DNA of 64,000 nt from Vermamoeba vermiformis (lineage: Eukaryota > Tubulinea > Echinamoebida). The position numbers were made by a program, and so were the translations under genes. The stretch spans positions 124,001 through 188,000 of the forward strand of contig JBEWZL010000179.1 of the NCBI GenBank assembly GCA_045837725.1, given 5' to 3'. The notes beneath the pieces were generated by a model, which searched no databases, had not been told where the DNA came from, and saw only the letters and a program-made list of their open reading frames with translations. Of the stretch, positions 35,543 through 46,762 are shown one piece after another (position 1 is the first letter of the stretch; every line of letters begins with the position of its first letter).

Positions 35543-37877
35543 ATGGAACCTAACCCGCGACCACTAAAGCGTTCCAGAAGAGACGAAGGCAATATGATGA
35601 TGCACCATATACCTATAGATAAACCACCAATGCCTATGCAAGTGCAGCACGATATGACAAATCTGCACCAGCAAGACGACATCTGGCAACGAGTCGCACG
35701 TTTAGAGCAAGAATTACGTGACCGAGAGGGAAAAATTATGCTTTTACAAGACGAATTAGCTAAAACTAAAGAACAAGTCAGTGAATCAATTAATTTCCGT
35801 CCCTGTTACCGGATTTCGTCTTAGAAAAATTCAAATACTCACCAATTCCTTTCTATAGAACGAGGAGTTGGAAAAAAGGGTTAAAGAATTATCCTCAAAA
35901 GGATCTAATAAAAAGGTAATTAATTTAAACCGCAATAATGCTCAAATTTGAAATCTGAATAACGAACCTGTCTTAGGGTGCGCAAAGCAGATACTGGCGA
36001 AAAGATGAACATGAGCGATTTTTAGAAGCTATTCAAAAGTGAGTTGATTTTGCAGTATCTATTTGACGCTGTCACTAACGAAATTAAATTTCAGATTCGG
36101 TAAAAAGGATGTCAAAAATATTGCGGGTTATGTAGCGACGCGAAGCGCTACTCAAGTTAGAACTCATGCTCAAAAGTGGTTCCTTAAACAAGTAAGTCAT
36201 TTGTTTGTGATTTACCTGACACGTTTAAAGTCAACGGTCAGATCGCGACTTTTAGTAATTGATTTTGCCGCACTTTAAATTTAATTAGATTCGGCATCTT
36301 ATCGAATAATATATAATTACATAAATAATCAGAAATATGCCGTAATTATCCGTTGATTTTATTAACCTGAGTTGCCTGTCAGAAACGTGAATCTGAACGC
36401 AAAATGCAACAACGAGAACGAGTATTAATGGAGCGTGAAGAACGCATGCAACGCGAGTGGCAGCGAGTACAAGCGATGCGACCTAGTTCAAACAGCGGTG
36501 GAGCCAACACTAGCAGCACTCCATTGCCGAGACCTGGATCTTTCAGCTCACCATCACCGCTGCCATTCCCTAATATGGCTGGTACGTATATACATTCACA
36601 ATATAATACCGTGAATGGTGATCTAATATAAGCTCGTGTATCAGATCCAGGATTTTTGACAGCAGAAGAGTCGCGCAATTTACTCAATGCGATGAAAGCT
36701 TATGAGAGTGAAAAAGATGTAAGTGTCACGATTATGATCGGATGATATTAAGGCCGGGTCTGTGTATACCATGTGATTAATATGCGTTGTATATTAGTAC
36801 GTGACAAAGCTGCAATTAGTCCAAAAGAACGCGTTGCCACACCGAACAGTCGAAGAAATTAATATGATGGTCAATTTGCTGCACGAATATTCGTCCAATC
36901 AGGGACCCAATAAGAAAGGACGAGTACGTATATACATAATTTAATTAGCTATATTTAGATATAACCTATTGTTAGCACAAGAAATCGAATTTGGATTCCG
37001 TTTTTACCAAAATTGGCAAATTCAACAATTTAAAATTGATTAGTTTATGTGTCCGTTGATTTATAATTAATTTATTTTTTACAGTCACCATTTCAGTTTG
37101 TCTACAACAATTATTACCCGTTCCCTGGTGCTGGTGAAGTGCCGCGACCGGGCAGCGAGACAGGTGTCAATCGACCAATCAAAACCGAGCCCGCCACACT
37201 GCCGCCCATCGAACAGGCACTGCTCATTCAATTGCAGGGCGGTCATCCCATGGTACGCTGAAAATATTTAAAAATTTATACGCGTAATTAACGTAAATTA
37301 TTTTAGCCGCCACAAATGCACGGCCCGCCACACACTTGGGGCCTTTCAGCAGGCACACCGACCTCGCCACCACCTGGCTGGGGCATGGACCTGTCAATGT
37401 ATTCTGTAAGTACATGATGGTGTATATTTAGAACTGTTGTAGTGTCGTTGCAATTGAGCGGATCTGACGTGTGACGCACAGGACCATATGAACGGAGACA
37501 GAAATAAGAATGGTGGCAATCACTCGAATGGCAACAATGCGGGCAATAACAACTCAAACAACAAGAATCCAAACAACGCTAATGACGACGATGATGACGA
37601 CGAGGAGTTGAAAGCACTGCGCAACAAACAACAAAAAGTATTGCCGACGGGCATGACACCGACAATGACCCCTGGTGGCCTGCCTCTCGCACAGCTGGGC
37701 ATGGGACCTCTTGGTCTGCAAACACCGCTCGGCCTGTCAATGTCGCCAGGTCTGATGATGGGCACTTTTTCACCCACACAAGGCCTCGTCATGTGTCCTT
37801 CACCGCTGCGGTTCCCAACACCAACTTTCTTTGGCGGATCACAAACACCGAATGTCGAACAGAAACAAAAATCGTAA
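35543..37877 (+). CDS. SHAQKYF-class MYB-like DNA-binding protein, Asn-rich
   Basis: The ATG at 35543 begins MEPNPRPLKRSRRDEGN, a basic segment like a nuclear signal. A coiled coil follows (RVARLEQELRDREGKIMLLQ, ~35690-35860). The MYB/SANT repeat spans four exons: RYWRKDEHERFLEAIQKFG, then KKDVKNIAGYVATRSATQVR and THAQKWFLKQ (~35985-36190). THAQKWF is a variant of the SHAQKYF third-helix motif seen in plants, amoebozoans and oomycetes. A charged helix with repeated MERE/MQRE follows. The C-terminal half is Pro/Gly/Met-rich, with an Asn-rich and poly-Asp tract (~37490-37610). Ten or so exons end at TAA 37875-37877. It is probably a transcription factor. The upstream leader seems to contain an intron. 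Confidence 0.85.
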
Positions 37878-38069
37878 CTAGTTGAAGCGTGATTGATGTG
37901 CTGTTTGACAGATTGATCGGTCAGAGCGGATGTGGTGGAAGGAAAACCAACAATTTTGTACAGCCCTTTGTGAAGGTGTGAAAAATATGTAAAATACGAA
38001 GAAACAAAAAGCATAAACTTATGTTGTAAATTTACACGCAAAACTCTACTGTTATTATTTACAAGTGCC

Positions 38070-41000
38070 TTAAGAATACATTGAAAACTCTTCCTCTTCT
38101 TTGAACAAATACGTGCCATCAGTCACTGTCATGCGTTGATCGATCGGTGCTAAGTATTCAAGGCGTGAGAGTGGATCCAACGCCGAAGGGTCTCTAATAC
38201 CCGTTTCCCTAAAAACATTGTCAGTGTAAGGCACTTTAAATAGACACCTGTATAGCGTACCATAATGTGAGAGTGCGCAATGTGTGCAGTTTGGTGAGCG
38301 TGCCAACAACACCTTTAGTAATTAGAGGACTGCCGAGGTCGAGTGAAGTCAAGTGCGTGAGACCTGACAGCGCATTGACGCCGTGATCAGTGGTTTCGAT
38401 GCAAAAAGCTATTTTGAGACTTTCAAGGCTTGTGAGGGCTGCAACAAAAATGAGCAATGGAACACCAATTGAAAGTTAAGCACAGCTCTACTTACATCCA
38501 ATAGTGACGAGACTCATGTCACTGATGCGACAGTAGGCCATCGATAGTGATTTGAGATTAGTAAGGCCTAGGAAGGTGCAATAGTTAGGTTTGTTTGAGT
38601 ATGACAAAGATGACACTCACATCTGAGATATTCAATGCCGTCATCATGTACCAATGTGCGATTGAGATCTAACTTCTCCAAGTTGACTAATTTGGCTAAA
38701 CATGACAATGTAACTGCATCGCTCTCAGTGTTGGCGAGGGACAGGTCACGCAAGTCCGTCAAGTCTGTTTTCAATCAATAAATAAGCTAACAGAGGTACC
38801 TAGTAATAAGCGATGCGTACCTGCTAAGTATGGAGCCACTTCGTTGTTGACTTCAGAATTGGTGTTCAAGTACAACGTCATCAAGTGCGACAAGTGTGCC
38901 AGGGCCCACAGACTTTGAGCTGAAAGTGTGACGAACGAACAGTCCAAAAACATTAAGCTCGTGAGTTCTGCGGGTCGTAATGGTTAAAACAACTAGTTGT
39001 AGCTAGTGAGAACAAAAAGAAGAATACGTACTTGAAATGTGGTGAAAACTTTCATCCGTGACTCGTGTCGCTTTGATGACCAGGGAATTCAAACTCGACA
39101 AATCTAGGCGGTGCATTGTTAGCAACGAAAGAACAAGGGGAAAAGTAGATGGCTAAAAGGCAAAAAAAGATATGGCCATTCCAGGGATCGAACCTGGGAC
39201 CCTCGCGTTATTAGCACGATGCTCTAACCAACTGAGCTAAACGGCCGTTGTTGATCCGTCGGTCAGCAAAAATAGGGCCTGGTTCGATCGGGAACGAATG
39301 CAGAATCTCAGAACGCAAAAGAGCCTGGGGAAGGCAAGCAAAGCTATTTCGTAACGAGCCTCCGTGTTTTCTTATTATAAGCAATTGGTACCGCACTTGC
39401 CACCTGCAGGCACTATCGCATGTTAACAAAAAAAAAGGTCATAAGGAAAACTAGGACCTTTGAGGAGAGGAACACCAGCTTGCTTGCGCAAAAGGCAAAA
39501 AACAAATTCCGATACCGGGAGTCGAACCCGGGTTTCATGGGTGAGAGCCATGTGTGCTGCCGCCTACACCATATCGGAATGGTTGAGGGTCGAGCAAAAT
39601 TTTTAGCAGCTCGGTGGTTCGAAGTGAAGAAGCTCAAGGTGGCCCTCTTGCTGCTGGCTCCTTCGTTCTCTCTGTCTTTCGTGAGAATCTGGATCTGCGT
39701 ACGTAATATTGGTCTACTGCTGTCTTAGCATTCGCTGCCCCGACATTTGCAAGAGAGCTGTTAGAGTACTTGGGTGGAGTTTCAGATTGATTGGTTTACA
39801 ACTGACGTTGCTTGCTTTTTTGTCGTGAAAACCGAGTAGCGAAGCGACGTACCGTTCTACGACTATTCAGATAACTTAAATGCCCTTTCATTAATTTTAA
39901 AATAAAAATTCATTTTCGTCTGCTTTTCGACAAAAAAAATAGTATCGCACGGCATCCATATACAAGCACAATAAGGTAAAAAGCAAATGGTTCCACTCGG
40001 AATCGAACCGAGGACCTACTGCGTGTTAAGCAGATGTGATAACCAACTACACCATGGAACCTTGTTGGTGCGAAGCCGCGGAACGAAATTGAGTCGCCCG
40101 CAAAAATCGAACCAGGCGTGCTGCAAGGCTTAGCGATAGGTAAGTACTGTTATGTTCGCCCAATGTTCCACGCGAAGTGTTTGCACGATTGAAGTTTGTC
40201 TGTTCTTCTTGCGTTGGGGTGAAAATGTGCGGGCAACGATATGTCATGCATCACTCGAGATACGTGCAAACAAAAAGAAAACGTCTGATTTCTATGCGCT
40301 TAGATCAATGCACGAGGAGTGCTGGGTTCTAGGCTTTCTGATCAATGCACGAACTAGAATTTCATTAGTTGGTGAACTGCTCCAAGTAATGAGTTACGAC
40401 AATTGATTTGAATTTGTTGCAATATATTCGTCGCTAGAGCTCGTAGTACTTCGCACTTCGTGTTAGGCTGATTGCCGACCCCTCAATTTGTACTGACTTG
40501 TTCAGGTTATGACCGACAAGCGATCATATCTTCGCTCTCAGCACAACGCGCTAGCAAATATGCCCATCGTAGCAGTGATAAGCACGAGTTAGATGGCAAT
40601 TAGAAGCTTGCCAGTTTGGTCCAGTGAGATCATAATTGATAAAAATTTTAAAGTCAATCAATAATGTTCGGACACAAAGAATACGCAAAAAAATAGTATC
40701 GCACAGCATCTATATACAAGCACAATAAGGCAAAAAGCAAATGGTTCCACTCGGAATCGAACCGAGGACCTACTGCGTGTTAAGCAGATGTGATAACCAA
40801 CTACACCATGGAACCTTGTTGATGCGCCGTGTCGTGATCAATTCGAGTCGCCCCGAATCAAAGGCTCCAAGCTGCCAATGGTGTTGGTTCTGTGCTTGCC
40901 CGTACTGCCCCTTCAACTGCAGCGTAGACATTGTATCTACGATAAATATAATAAACGCTTCGAAAGAAAACAATGGCCGAGCGCGACCTGTTATTTGAAG

Positions 41001-42323
41001 CTGCGCGTGTCTGGTCTCTATCATTGTCCAACGCAGCTGTACCAGTACCGTGGCTGTAGCTCCGTCGAACTTTTGAACGACGTCCGTCAGATCGAGAAAT
41101 GTTTCTCAACCAAGCCGTGATAGCTCAACTGGTAGAGCGACAGACTGAAGATCTGTAGGTTTCCGGTTCAACTCCGGATCGCGGCATCTATTTTTTGGAT
41201 CTGGTTCTCATCAAATTCACAGAATTTTTGATCTGTGCGCGAGTTCTGCCGCACTCATTTTTTTTTGTTCTCAGACACCAAATATAATATAAATAGTAGA
41301 TATATAACTTACTTTGACATATTTCCACGAAGCACGAGTCAGTTAACCAAAGGCTGCTTAGATCCAAGGAAGTCAAACTCGGCATTTCTTTGTTACGAAG
41401 CGTTAGATGCAATACACTTGTATATAGTCGCACCGTCATTATGTCAATTACTTACTAACAATTTGGTTGAGAATTGTGCCCGGTGTTGCCAGTGTAGCGC
41501 CAATATTTAAAGTCCTCAAGTTTGTTAACGCTACAGACATAATCAATTAAAGTACTAATCATAATATATAGTATACGCACTTGAAAGTCGAACAAATGCC
41601 TCGTCGTTGATTAATTTACATTTGTTTAGGACTAACGAGTTGAGGTTTTGAAGTCTGTCAATTATTTTCTGCACCCCTTCAGATTTGATTCGGTAGCCTA
41701 TCGTCGGATAATATGATGAATATTTAATATACTATATATTGAATCGTTACCTTTGCTAACATCGAGCATTAGTAGTTCTGGATGGTGTTCAGCGATAGTG
41801 TCTAGCCATTCGTCGGTCACGCGAGTTTGCCTGACCGCTATACTATGGTTAATATCAAGCACAAAAAAAAATCAATTTAGGCACATCAGACGAGTAACAG
41901 TATTTGACTCCGAGATTTTCTTTAAATAAGATCAAAGTGCGCGTCAAACTGAAAAATTATTTTTAATTTGGAAATATCGTATTTTAGAACTATATAAATA
42001 AATTAATATCCTTTCATACCAGTACTATGTTGTCCACTATTTATTAAAGTTGATCTGCTGAATGGTGACGCGTTCGTAAATTCTAATAGCAAACTGAGCT
42101 CGGTGATGCTGCAGTTATTAAATAACATCAATACTTCATTTGTTAGCGTTCTTGTAATACGTAATTGATACAATAAATGCTGAACTACTGATCCAGGCAG
42201 ATTTAGCTCGCCAGGTTTCAATAGAGGCGTTATCTTTTCATCTTCATCCACGCGATATATTTGATTTTTGACAATATAACGAGCAGCGAGATGTGTGAGG
42301 GGTGGTGGACTTCTCCTGCTCAT
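38070..42323 (-). CDS. leucine-rich-repeat protein, ZYG11-like, with a 2.2-kb intron holding tRNA genes
   Basis: The ATG at 42323 begins MSRRSPPPLTHLAARYIVKN. The N-terminal module (LPGSVVQHLLYQLR ... LTNEVLMLF) resembles that of the leucine-rich gene at 12910. RNI-type repeats follow in exons near 41.75-41.85, 41.60-41.70, 41.46-41.52 and 41.31-41.40 kb, the last reading MPSLTSLDLSSLWLTDSCF. A donor at 41312 (GTAAGTT) joins in frame to an acceptor at 39104 (TGCTAAC branch-like motif, CCTAG). The joined reading is EICQ-NLSSLNSLVIKATRV, a continuous repeat. Further repeats run to TAA at 38070-38072 through exons at 38.9, 38.7, 38.5, 38.4 and 38.2 kb. The intron (39104-41312, 2,209 nt) holds five tRNA genes. 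Alternatively there are two genes: the part left of the cluster has a possible ATG at 39115. Details of the first two introns (41.84-42.02 kb) are uncertain. The role is probably protein-protein recognition. Confidence 0.62.
39173..39246 (-). tRNA. tRNA-Ile (AAU)
   Basis: The cloverleaf runs from GGCCGTT at 39246 to AATGGCC plus discriminator A at 39173. The acceptor stem pairs over 7 bp. The D arm is GCTCAGTTGGTTAGAGC, the anticodon loop CTAATAA gives AAT, and GGTTCGATCC forms the T arm. No intron and no CCA. A T-run follows downstream on the transcribed strand (39163-39169) as a Pol III terminator. Confidence 0.97.
39507..39578 (-). tRNA. tRNA-Glu (CUC)
   Basis: The acceptor stem is TCCGATA/TATCGGA. 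The D arm is GGTGTAGGCGGCAGCAC, the anticodon loop in GGCTCTCACC gives CTC, and GGTTCGACTCC forms the T arm. It has 72 nt, no intron and no CCA. A T6 run lies just downstream. Confidence 0.96.
39941..40077. repeat. duplicated tRNA-Val segment, copy 1
   Basis: About 137 bp around tRNA-Val is repeated at 40695-40831 (offset 754 bp) with roughly four substitutions, all in the flanks. Weaker similarity (AATTGAGTCGCCCGC versus AATTCGAGTCGCCCCG) continues to about 40105. Confidence 0.9.
39988..40061 (-). tRNA. tRNA-Val (AAC), copy 1
   Basis: The gene runs from GGTTCCATGG at 40061 to GTGGAACC plus discriminator A. The anticodon loop TTAACAC gives AAC, and GGTTCGATTCC forms the T arm. A T5 run lies downstream. 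It is identical to 40742-40815 and sits in a duplicated segment. Confidence 0.97.
40695..40831. repeat. duplicated tRNA-Val segment, copy 2
   Basis: This is the partner of 39941-40077. The tRNA is identical and the flanks differ at a few bases. Confidence 0.9.
40742..40815 (-). tRNA. tRNA-Val (AAC), copy 2
   Basis: The sequence is identical to the tRNA at 39988-40061, 754 bp away, with flanks conserved on both sides. The anticodon is AAC and a T5 run follows. Confidence 0.97.
41114..41186 (+). tRNA. tRNA-Phe (GAA)
   Basis: The gene starts GCCGTGATAGCTCAACTGG. The anticodon loop ACTGAAGAT gives GAA, the T arm is GGTTCAACTCC, and the acceptor 3' side is CGCGGC plus A. It has 73 nt, no intron and no CCA. 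A T6 run follows at about 41190-41195. It is antisense to the surrounding leucine-rich gene, unlike the other four tRNAs. Confidence 0.97.
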
Positions 42324-42565
42324 TTTTACAATGAAATTGACCGACCTTCATCTCTGGTTAATTTCTTCGCCGCCTGATGAAGAACTCTGTTGTCGTACCA
42401 CTTCTAAATTCCAAGGTGACTTTGTAAAGACAATTAAACCGGTGTTAATTTATGTATCATTTTTGCAGTTTAGTTGGTTTGAACCAGAGAAATTTTCATT
42501 GACCACACAGTTTTAACTTGAATTTGCAACTCAATTTTATCGCAACTCAACGAGAGCACAATAAT

Positions 42566-42964
42566 ATGACGTCAGTTATATTGGAGCCAAGGAAGGGCGC
42601 GTTGTTGTACATACAACTTCTCAGTAATTTAAACGACACCATCGTCTCTTACAAGGAGGCCAAACTACGTGGCGCTAATTATCAACGCGACATCACTACT
42701 TTTATGGAAAGAGGATACGCAGCTGATAGCAATGAAGTCACGTGTTTAAAGCAAGCCCAAGAGGCCGTGGAAGAAGAACTCCAATTTCTTCAAACTAAAA
42801 TTAATTGGCTGACGAATATTGCAGCCAGCGGTGAAATAGAGACCAAGAAATTCATCGTTCAACTAAGAATTTTAGATAAACAAATAGATGACCTTCGTGA
42901 TGATCAATTTTGTTCTTTGCGACAAATTGTAACTGATTTGCATAGGTCCTGTGTGTATACGTAA
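42566..42964 (+). CDS. small coiled-coil protein
   Basis: This is a single-exon frame of 132 codons from the ATG at 42566 (MTSVILEPRKGALLYI) to the TAA at 42962-42964. It is almost wholly helical and charged, with heptad-like stretches (VTCLKQAQEAVEEELQFLQ, QLRILDKQIDDLRDDQF). I do not recognise it; small centrosomal, kinetochore or trafficking subunits have this look. An ATG at 42331, 7 bp from the minus-strand leucine-rich start at 42323, opens a 61-codon frame (MKLTDLHLWLISSPPDEEL) that may be an upstream exon or leader. No splice keeps it in frame with this one. It converges on the fucosyltransferase-like gene. Confidence 0.6.
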   Translation: MTSVILEPRKGALLYIQLLSNLNDTIVSYKEAKLRGANYQRDITTFMERGYAADSNEVTCLKQAQEAVEEELQFLQTKINWLTNIAASGEIETKKFIVQLRILDKQIDDLRDDQFCSLRQIVTDLHRSCVYT

Positions 42965-43118
42965 TTCAAATTTAAAATTATCGGTAGTAAATATTCAAAT
43001 TGATGAATATTTGCAGGCGACGAGAAATAATAAAATTGAAAAGATTTAATTACAAAAAGATACATTCGTAAGTCAGAATTCATTTGCTGACCGATGACAG
43101 CGCGTAGTATTATCAATC

Positions 43119-45118
43119 TTACGCATGAATGTCGCGAGCATATTTCCACGCGTCATCAAACTCCCAACTCCAAATGAAGCAATAGCCACCAGTGTCAGAT
43201 GGGCACCTTCAAAACAGTTAGTATTGGCATAATAACAACAGATCTAACGGTACGTACTTGTTGCCGCCCTCCATGGGCCATCGAGCCCAGTCGTAAGTGA
43301 TCGGTGACAACCACTTGGTGTCCGTGAAGTAAATGTTCGGGTTGATAGTATCAGAATAATAACCTCGAAGGCTGCAAGAGAAATGAGTACAAGTGACTAA
43401 CGATAATGAGATATGCAGGTTCATACCGTTGAATGTAACCACTGTACGTGCTGGCTTTAGTACCAACGAACACGCGTGCGTACGAGCAGATGATAGTCTC
43501 AATGATGCCGTAGGTGTATTCAGGGATCTCATCTTCAATCAAGTACTTGTAGTCCTTCAACAACTTCACCTTGTATCTGCAATACAGCTCGTTAGATTTG
43601 TATTCATAACACAATGGAGCTACAACTCTCGGTGAAGTAATTCATGGAATAATGGTGTGCTTACCTCGCGCGGAAGACGGGCAATTCCTCGCGCTCAAGT
43701 TTGTCAAAGTCAGTCTCGTCTGTGGCCAACCACAACGTCTCGCCCTCTTTGTACAAGTTCTTCGTGTTCTCGAAGATTGTGGCGTACGACAAGCCCTTTT
43801 GAGTCTTGTATTGGAAGTCACCTCTGCGAATGTGAATGGCAGAGAACGGGCCTAATTGCTTAATGATTCGTTCAGCACGTTCGAACCACTCGTTGCGATA
43901 ATGCACAAAGTTCTTCACGCGGAACAACAGGTCTTGATAGAGATCAAAGTCCTCGTACCAAATCGCGTTGTAAAAGTGACCGAACAAAGTTCTCGTGTCA
44001 TAGTGCACTACTTTAGCTGTCAGCAACTTGGGGTCTGACACAACGTCGTAGAAATTTCGCTTGTGAGGACCAGCTACAGAGTTCAGATTGTTAGTTCCAA
44101 GTCACCGAAAGACACGTGTCATAAAATAATGATGTACGTACCAAACTGCTTCAAGCTGGCGTGAGCGTCAGTGTTCTCAGCGGGGATTTTGGGCCAAGCA
44201 AATACATTGTAAATGTTGCTCTTGCCGCGCTCAGGCATGCTCACCACTTCGGCCTCGGGCTGAGCGTGCATAAAGTTGTCGAGGTCACGCAAGTTTGTGG
44301 GCAATTTGTCCCACTTCATTCTCTTAGCAAAGTCAGCGTAGCTAATGACACGCACACCTTTAGCCTATCAAAAATAATATGAGGATTTGTGGGCAAGCGA
44401 AAAGTTTTGAAATTCGTTACCAAGTCATTGAAATCGAAGAAGTTGCTCAAATCTTTGTTCGTCGAGCCCAAGTGATCGACCCAGAAGGGAGGATTCAACA
44501 CGAGAGTGCGGTTCTGAATTTAAATTAATTTTTGCTCGCCGGCGAATTGATCCACTTACCAAAGTCAATGCAAAAGAAAACGCTAATTCGAGGACCATGC
44601 GCTCATTATTAAGACCTTAAATGAAATAAATATAAGAAACATTACTTTAAACAAAATGGATCTGACGTCGCATAAATCATACCTGAGAATCTTGGAGTGC
44701 AAGTCAAAAATTTCTCATCAGGGTCATTTAGCGGTGCAATTTTCTTAGTTTGTGAAGCAGCTGGAGTCCAATAGCGCTTCGTGGCCCACTTGTGACCGGT
44801 CACAACAATTCCGCCTGAGCCAGGCTGCAACAATATTAATATTAAACGCATAAAATATCGGGCGATAGTGTGTTAATAAGGACGTGGAAGAAACAATCAG
44901 GAATAATTTTTCGAATATTCAAAAAAATTAGATCTTACGTCGCTAATTGAAGACAAGCTTGCCAACAAGTAAATAGCCAAAGCACCGACAACAAAGATAA
45001 TAATGCCCTTTTGTTTGTGTTGAGGACCTTTAGTTCGAGCTGCGGGTGACATTACAAAGAAATAATAAAGTCCAGCACCCCAAACGAGGATGAGGAACAA
45101 AATCATCGAGCCAGGCAT
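43119..45118 (-). CDS. GDP-fucose protein O-fucosyltransferase-like membrane enzyme
   Basis: The ATG at 45118 (MPGSMILFLILVWGAGLYYF) gives an N-terminal membrane helix, and a second one (IIIFVVGALAIYLLASL) follows within 40 residues. The luminal enzyme domain shows NNERMVLELAFSFALTLNRT (substrate-binding start), the conserved FSAIHIRRGDFQYK (His-x-Arg-Arg-Gly-Asp, ~43800-43830), LATDETD, and ICSYARVFVGTKASTYSGYI followed by QRLRGYY. These match the PF10250 family (POFUT and plant-type O-fucosyltransferases). The C-terminus (GGYCFIWSWEFDDAW) ends in TAA at 43119-43121. It probably transfers fucose to proteins or glycans in the ER/Golgi. Acceptor specificity cannot be read. An intron near 44110 carries a one-mismatch TGACACGTGTCA. 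Confidence 0.83.
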
Positions 45119-45580
45119 GTCTGGTGTAGATATCAAGACTTATAAGCAAATAAGACCGCGACAAAGTCTTGTTTTGGTTGTCGCGTTCAAAAAAATCAAA
45201 ACAAAAACGATCTGCTGGGGAAAACCACAGCACACAAAATTAGGAAACAAAAATTGTATTACTGAACTTTCAATAATCTACCTTTGACATATCTTTGCTC
45301 AATCACAGATATTTTTGGCGTCAACAAGTTGTTTTAAACGGAGATCAATCCAATCTCAAAAATAGTTCGGAAATGTTATTGTTTCAAATGATGGATTCGT
45401 TCATTTCTTGATGTTCTAAGCTCTGTGCAGTATCGTTGCACATCTATTAATCACGAATACCGTTCAGTGAAAATAGACCTGGCTTGTTGAATGAAAAGTC
45501 GCCCAAAAAACTGTGAATTATTTCATTGCAAAAGCGAATATAGAACACGTTAGTCAGTATATTTTTGTGATAACCACAAT
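45119..45580. promoter_or_regulatory. divergent promoter region, fucosyltransferase/cysteine dioxygenase
   Basis: These 462 bp separate opposite start codons. I see no open frame with coding character, tRNA or clear core-promoter box. The leader of the dioxygenase gene may begin in the last ~100 bp. Confidence 0.4.
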
Positions 45581-46762
45581 ATGTCTGCCTGCGAAGCCCC
45601 CGTGTGCCCCCAACTTGACCAAATGATCGCTAAGATCAAGGCCGACTTCGAAAAAGATGAATCTGGCCCTAATGTCGAGCAATACCTTCGAGATTACGTG
45701 AACTCGGGCGCAACCGATTACAGAAGTTACGTGTTCTTCAACGACCATAAATACGCGCGAAACTTGGTGGAGATCAACGAGCATTTTGAATTAATGGTAT
45801 GTTTTTTTTGATTTTTCGCAAATCTGAAACATTAATATCTTACTTGCATGTATTTAGATTATTTGCTGGAAAGTGGGCCAAGAATCACCAATCCACAACC
45901 ACTCTGTAAGTTAATAAGCGCATCCCCGAACTATTATTTTTCCGGTCTTCGTGTCTCCCCTTCTTGCCAACCGATACTAACCCGATATATTAATATAGGG
46001 CCAGAAGTGTTGGATGTCCTTTTTGGAAGGCGATATGGAGGAGGTAAGATCCTAGTCCTGATCAAGTTCTTTCGGGACACAACGGCTAATAGCGATTTGG
46101 ATGTGAGTTATTAATACCTTGAATCTTTAGATATATTACACTTATGACGAAGCTACTGGCTCTTTGACCCAAGGCGAATCGCAAGTGCACAAAAAGGGCG
46201 GTGTTGGATTTATTGTTGATGAGATCGCGTTGCACAAAGTTCGCCCCGCTTCTGCCACTTCCATTGGTATTACTATGTAAGTTTCATCATAATACGCTAT
46301 CAAATATCAAGATACTTGCGAAGCTATTTTGGCACGTTTGGCAACCCCGCCAACAAAATTCATGAATGACACCATTAGCACTATTAAGAGAAACCTGAAT
46401 ATCTTGACCACTTAATCATATCTACGTTTACTACTTTGAGCTGCACATTCTTTTGATTCAACAAAGCGGCTTTTAACTAACCGAATCGTTTCTCCTTCAG
46501 GCACATGTACTCAAAGCCCATCGCTTACTCAACGCTGTACTGCCCTCTTACTGGCAAGATTACTCGTCGTCGCAGTGGTTTCTATTCTATTAAGGGTCGC
46601 AAGCTCGTGTGCGGTCAATACACCGGATCATGTTACGAAGAGCTTTACAAGACCTTAGAAGCCAAAGCTACTGCTGAAGAAGAGAGCCATAAGACTAAGT
46701 GCTACAGACAAGCCTTGCAAGAGGTTTTGCCCGCTTTAGAGCACCCTGTCTTCCAGAACTAG
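45581..46762 (+). CDS. CDO1: cysteine dioxygenase
   Basis: The ATG at 45581 begins MSACEAPVCPQLDQMIAKIK. Five exons read through ICWKVGQESPIHNHSGQKC. The two His of HNH plus the His in ALHKVRP (~46225-46245) are the three Fe(II) ligands of CDO. The Cys after HNHSGQK sits where Cys93 forms the Cys-Tyr cofactor in animal CDO, and MYSKPI...Y supplies the partner region. It oxidises cysteine to cysteine sulfinate, the first step of taurine or sulfate formation. The total is about 220 residues, close to the family norm. The C-terminal part (RRRSGFYSIKGRKLVCGQYTG) is longer and more basic than in mammals. The last intron (46277-46500, 224 nt) is long for this genome and contains paired repeats. The stop is TAG at 46760-46762. 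Confidence 0.88.
46307..46407 (+). ncRNA. possible structured RNA inside the last CDO1 intron
   Basis: TCAAGATA (46307-46314) is the exact inverted complement of TATCTTGA (46400-46407). Between them lies the hairpin TTGGC-AACCCC-GCCAA (46338-46353). The host intron is 224 nt, three to four times the usual length here. This fits an intron-encoded small RNA, or simply an intron-folding element. No complete snoRNA box set was recognised. Confidence 0.25.

Noticed and set aside
37520-38119. 199-codon minus-strand open frame
   Set aside because: Opposite the Asn- and Pro-rich C-terminus of the MYB gene. Poly-Ser and Cys-rich translation mirrors Asn/Asp codons.
45459-45505. Short similarity between 45459-45505 and about 30016-30085 (GTTCAGTGAAAA, TTGTTGAATGA)
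   Set aside because: Only scattered 10-12-base matches in different order. Not enough to call a dispersed repeat.
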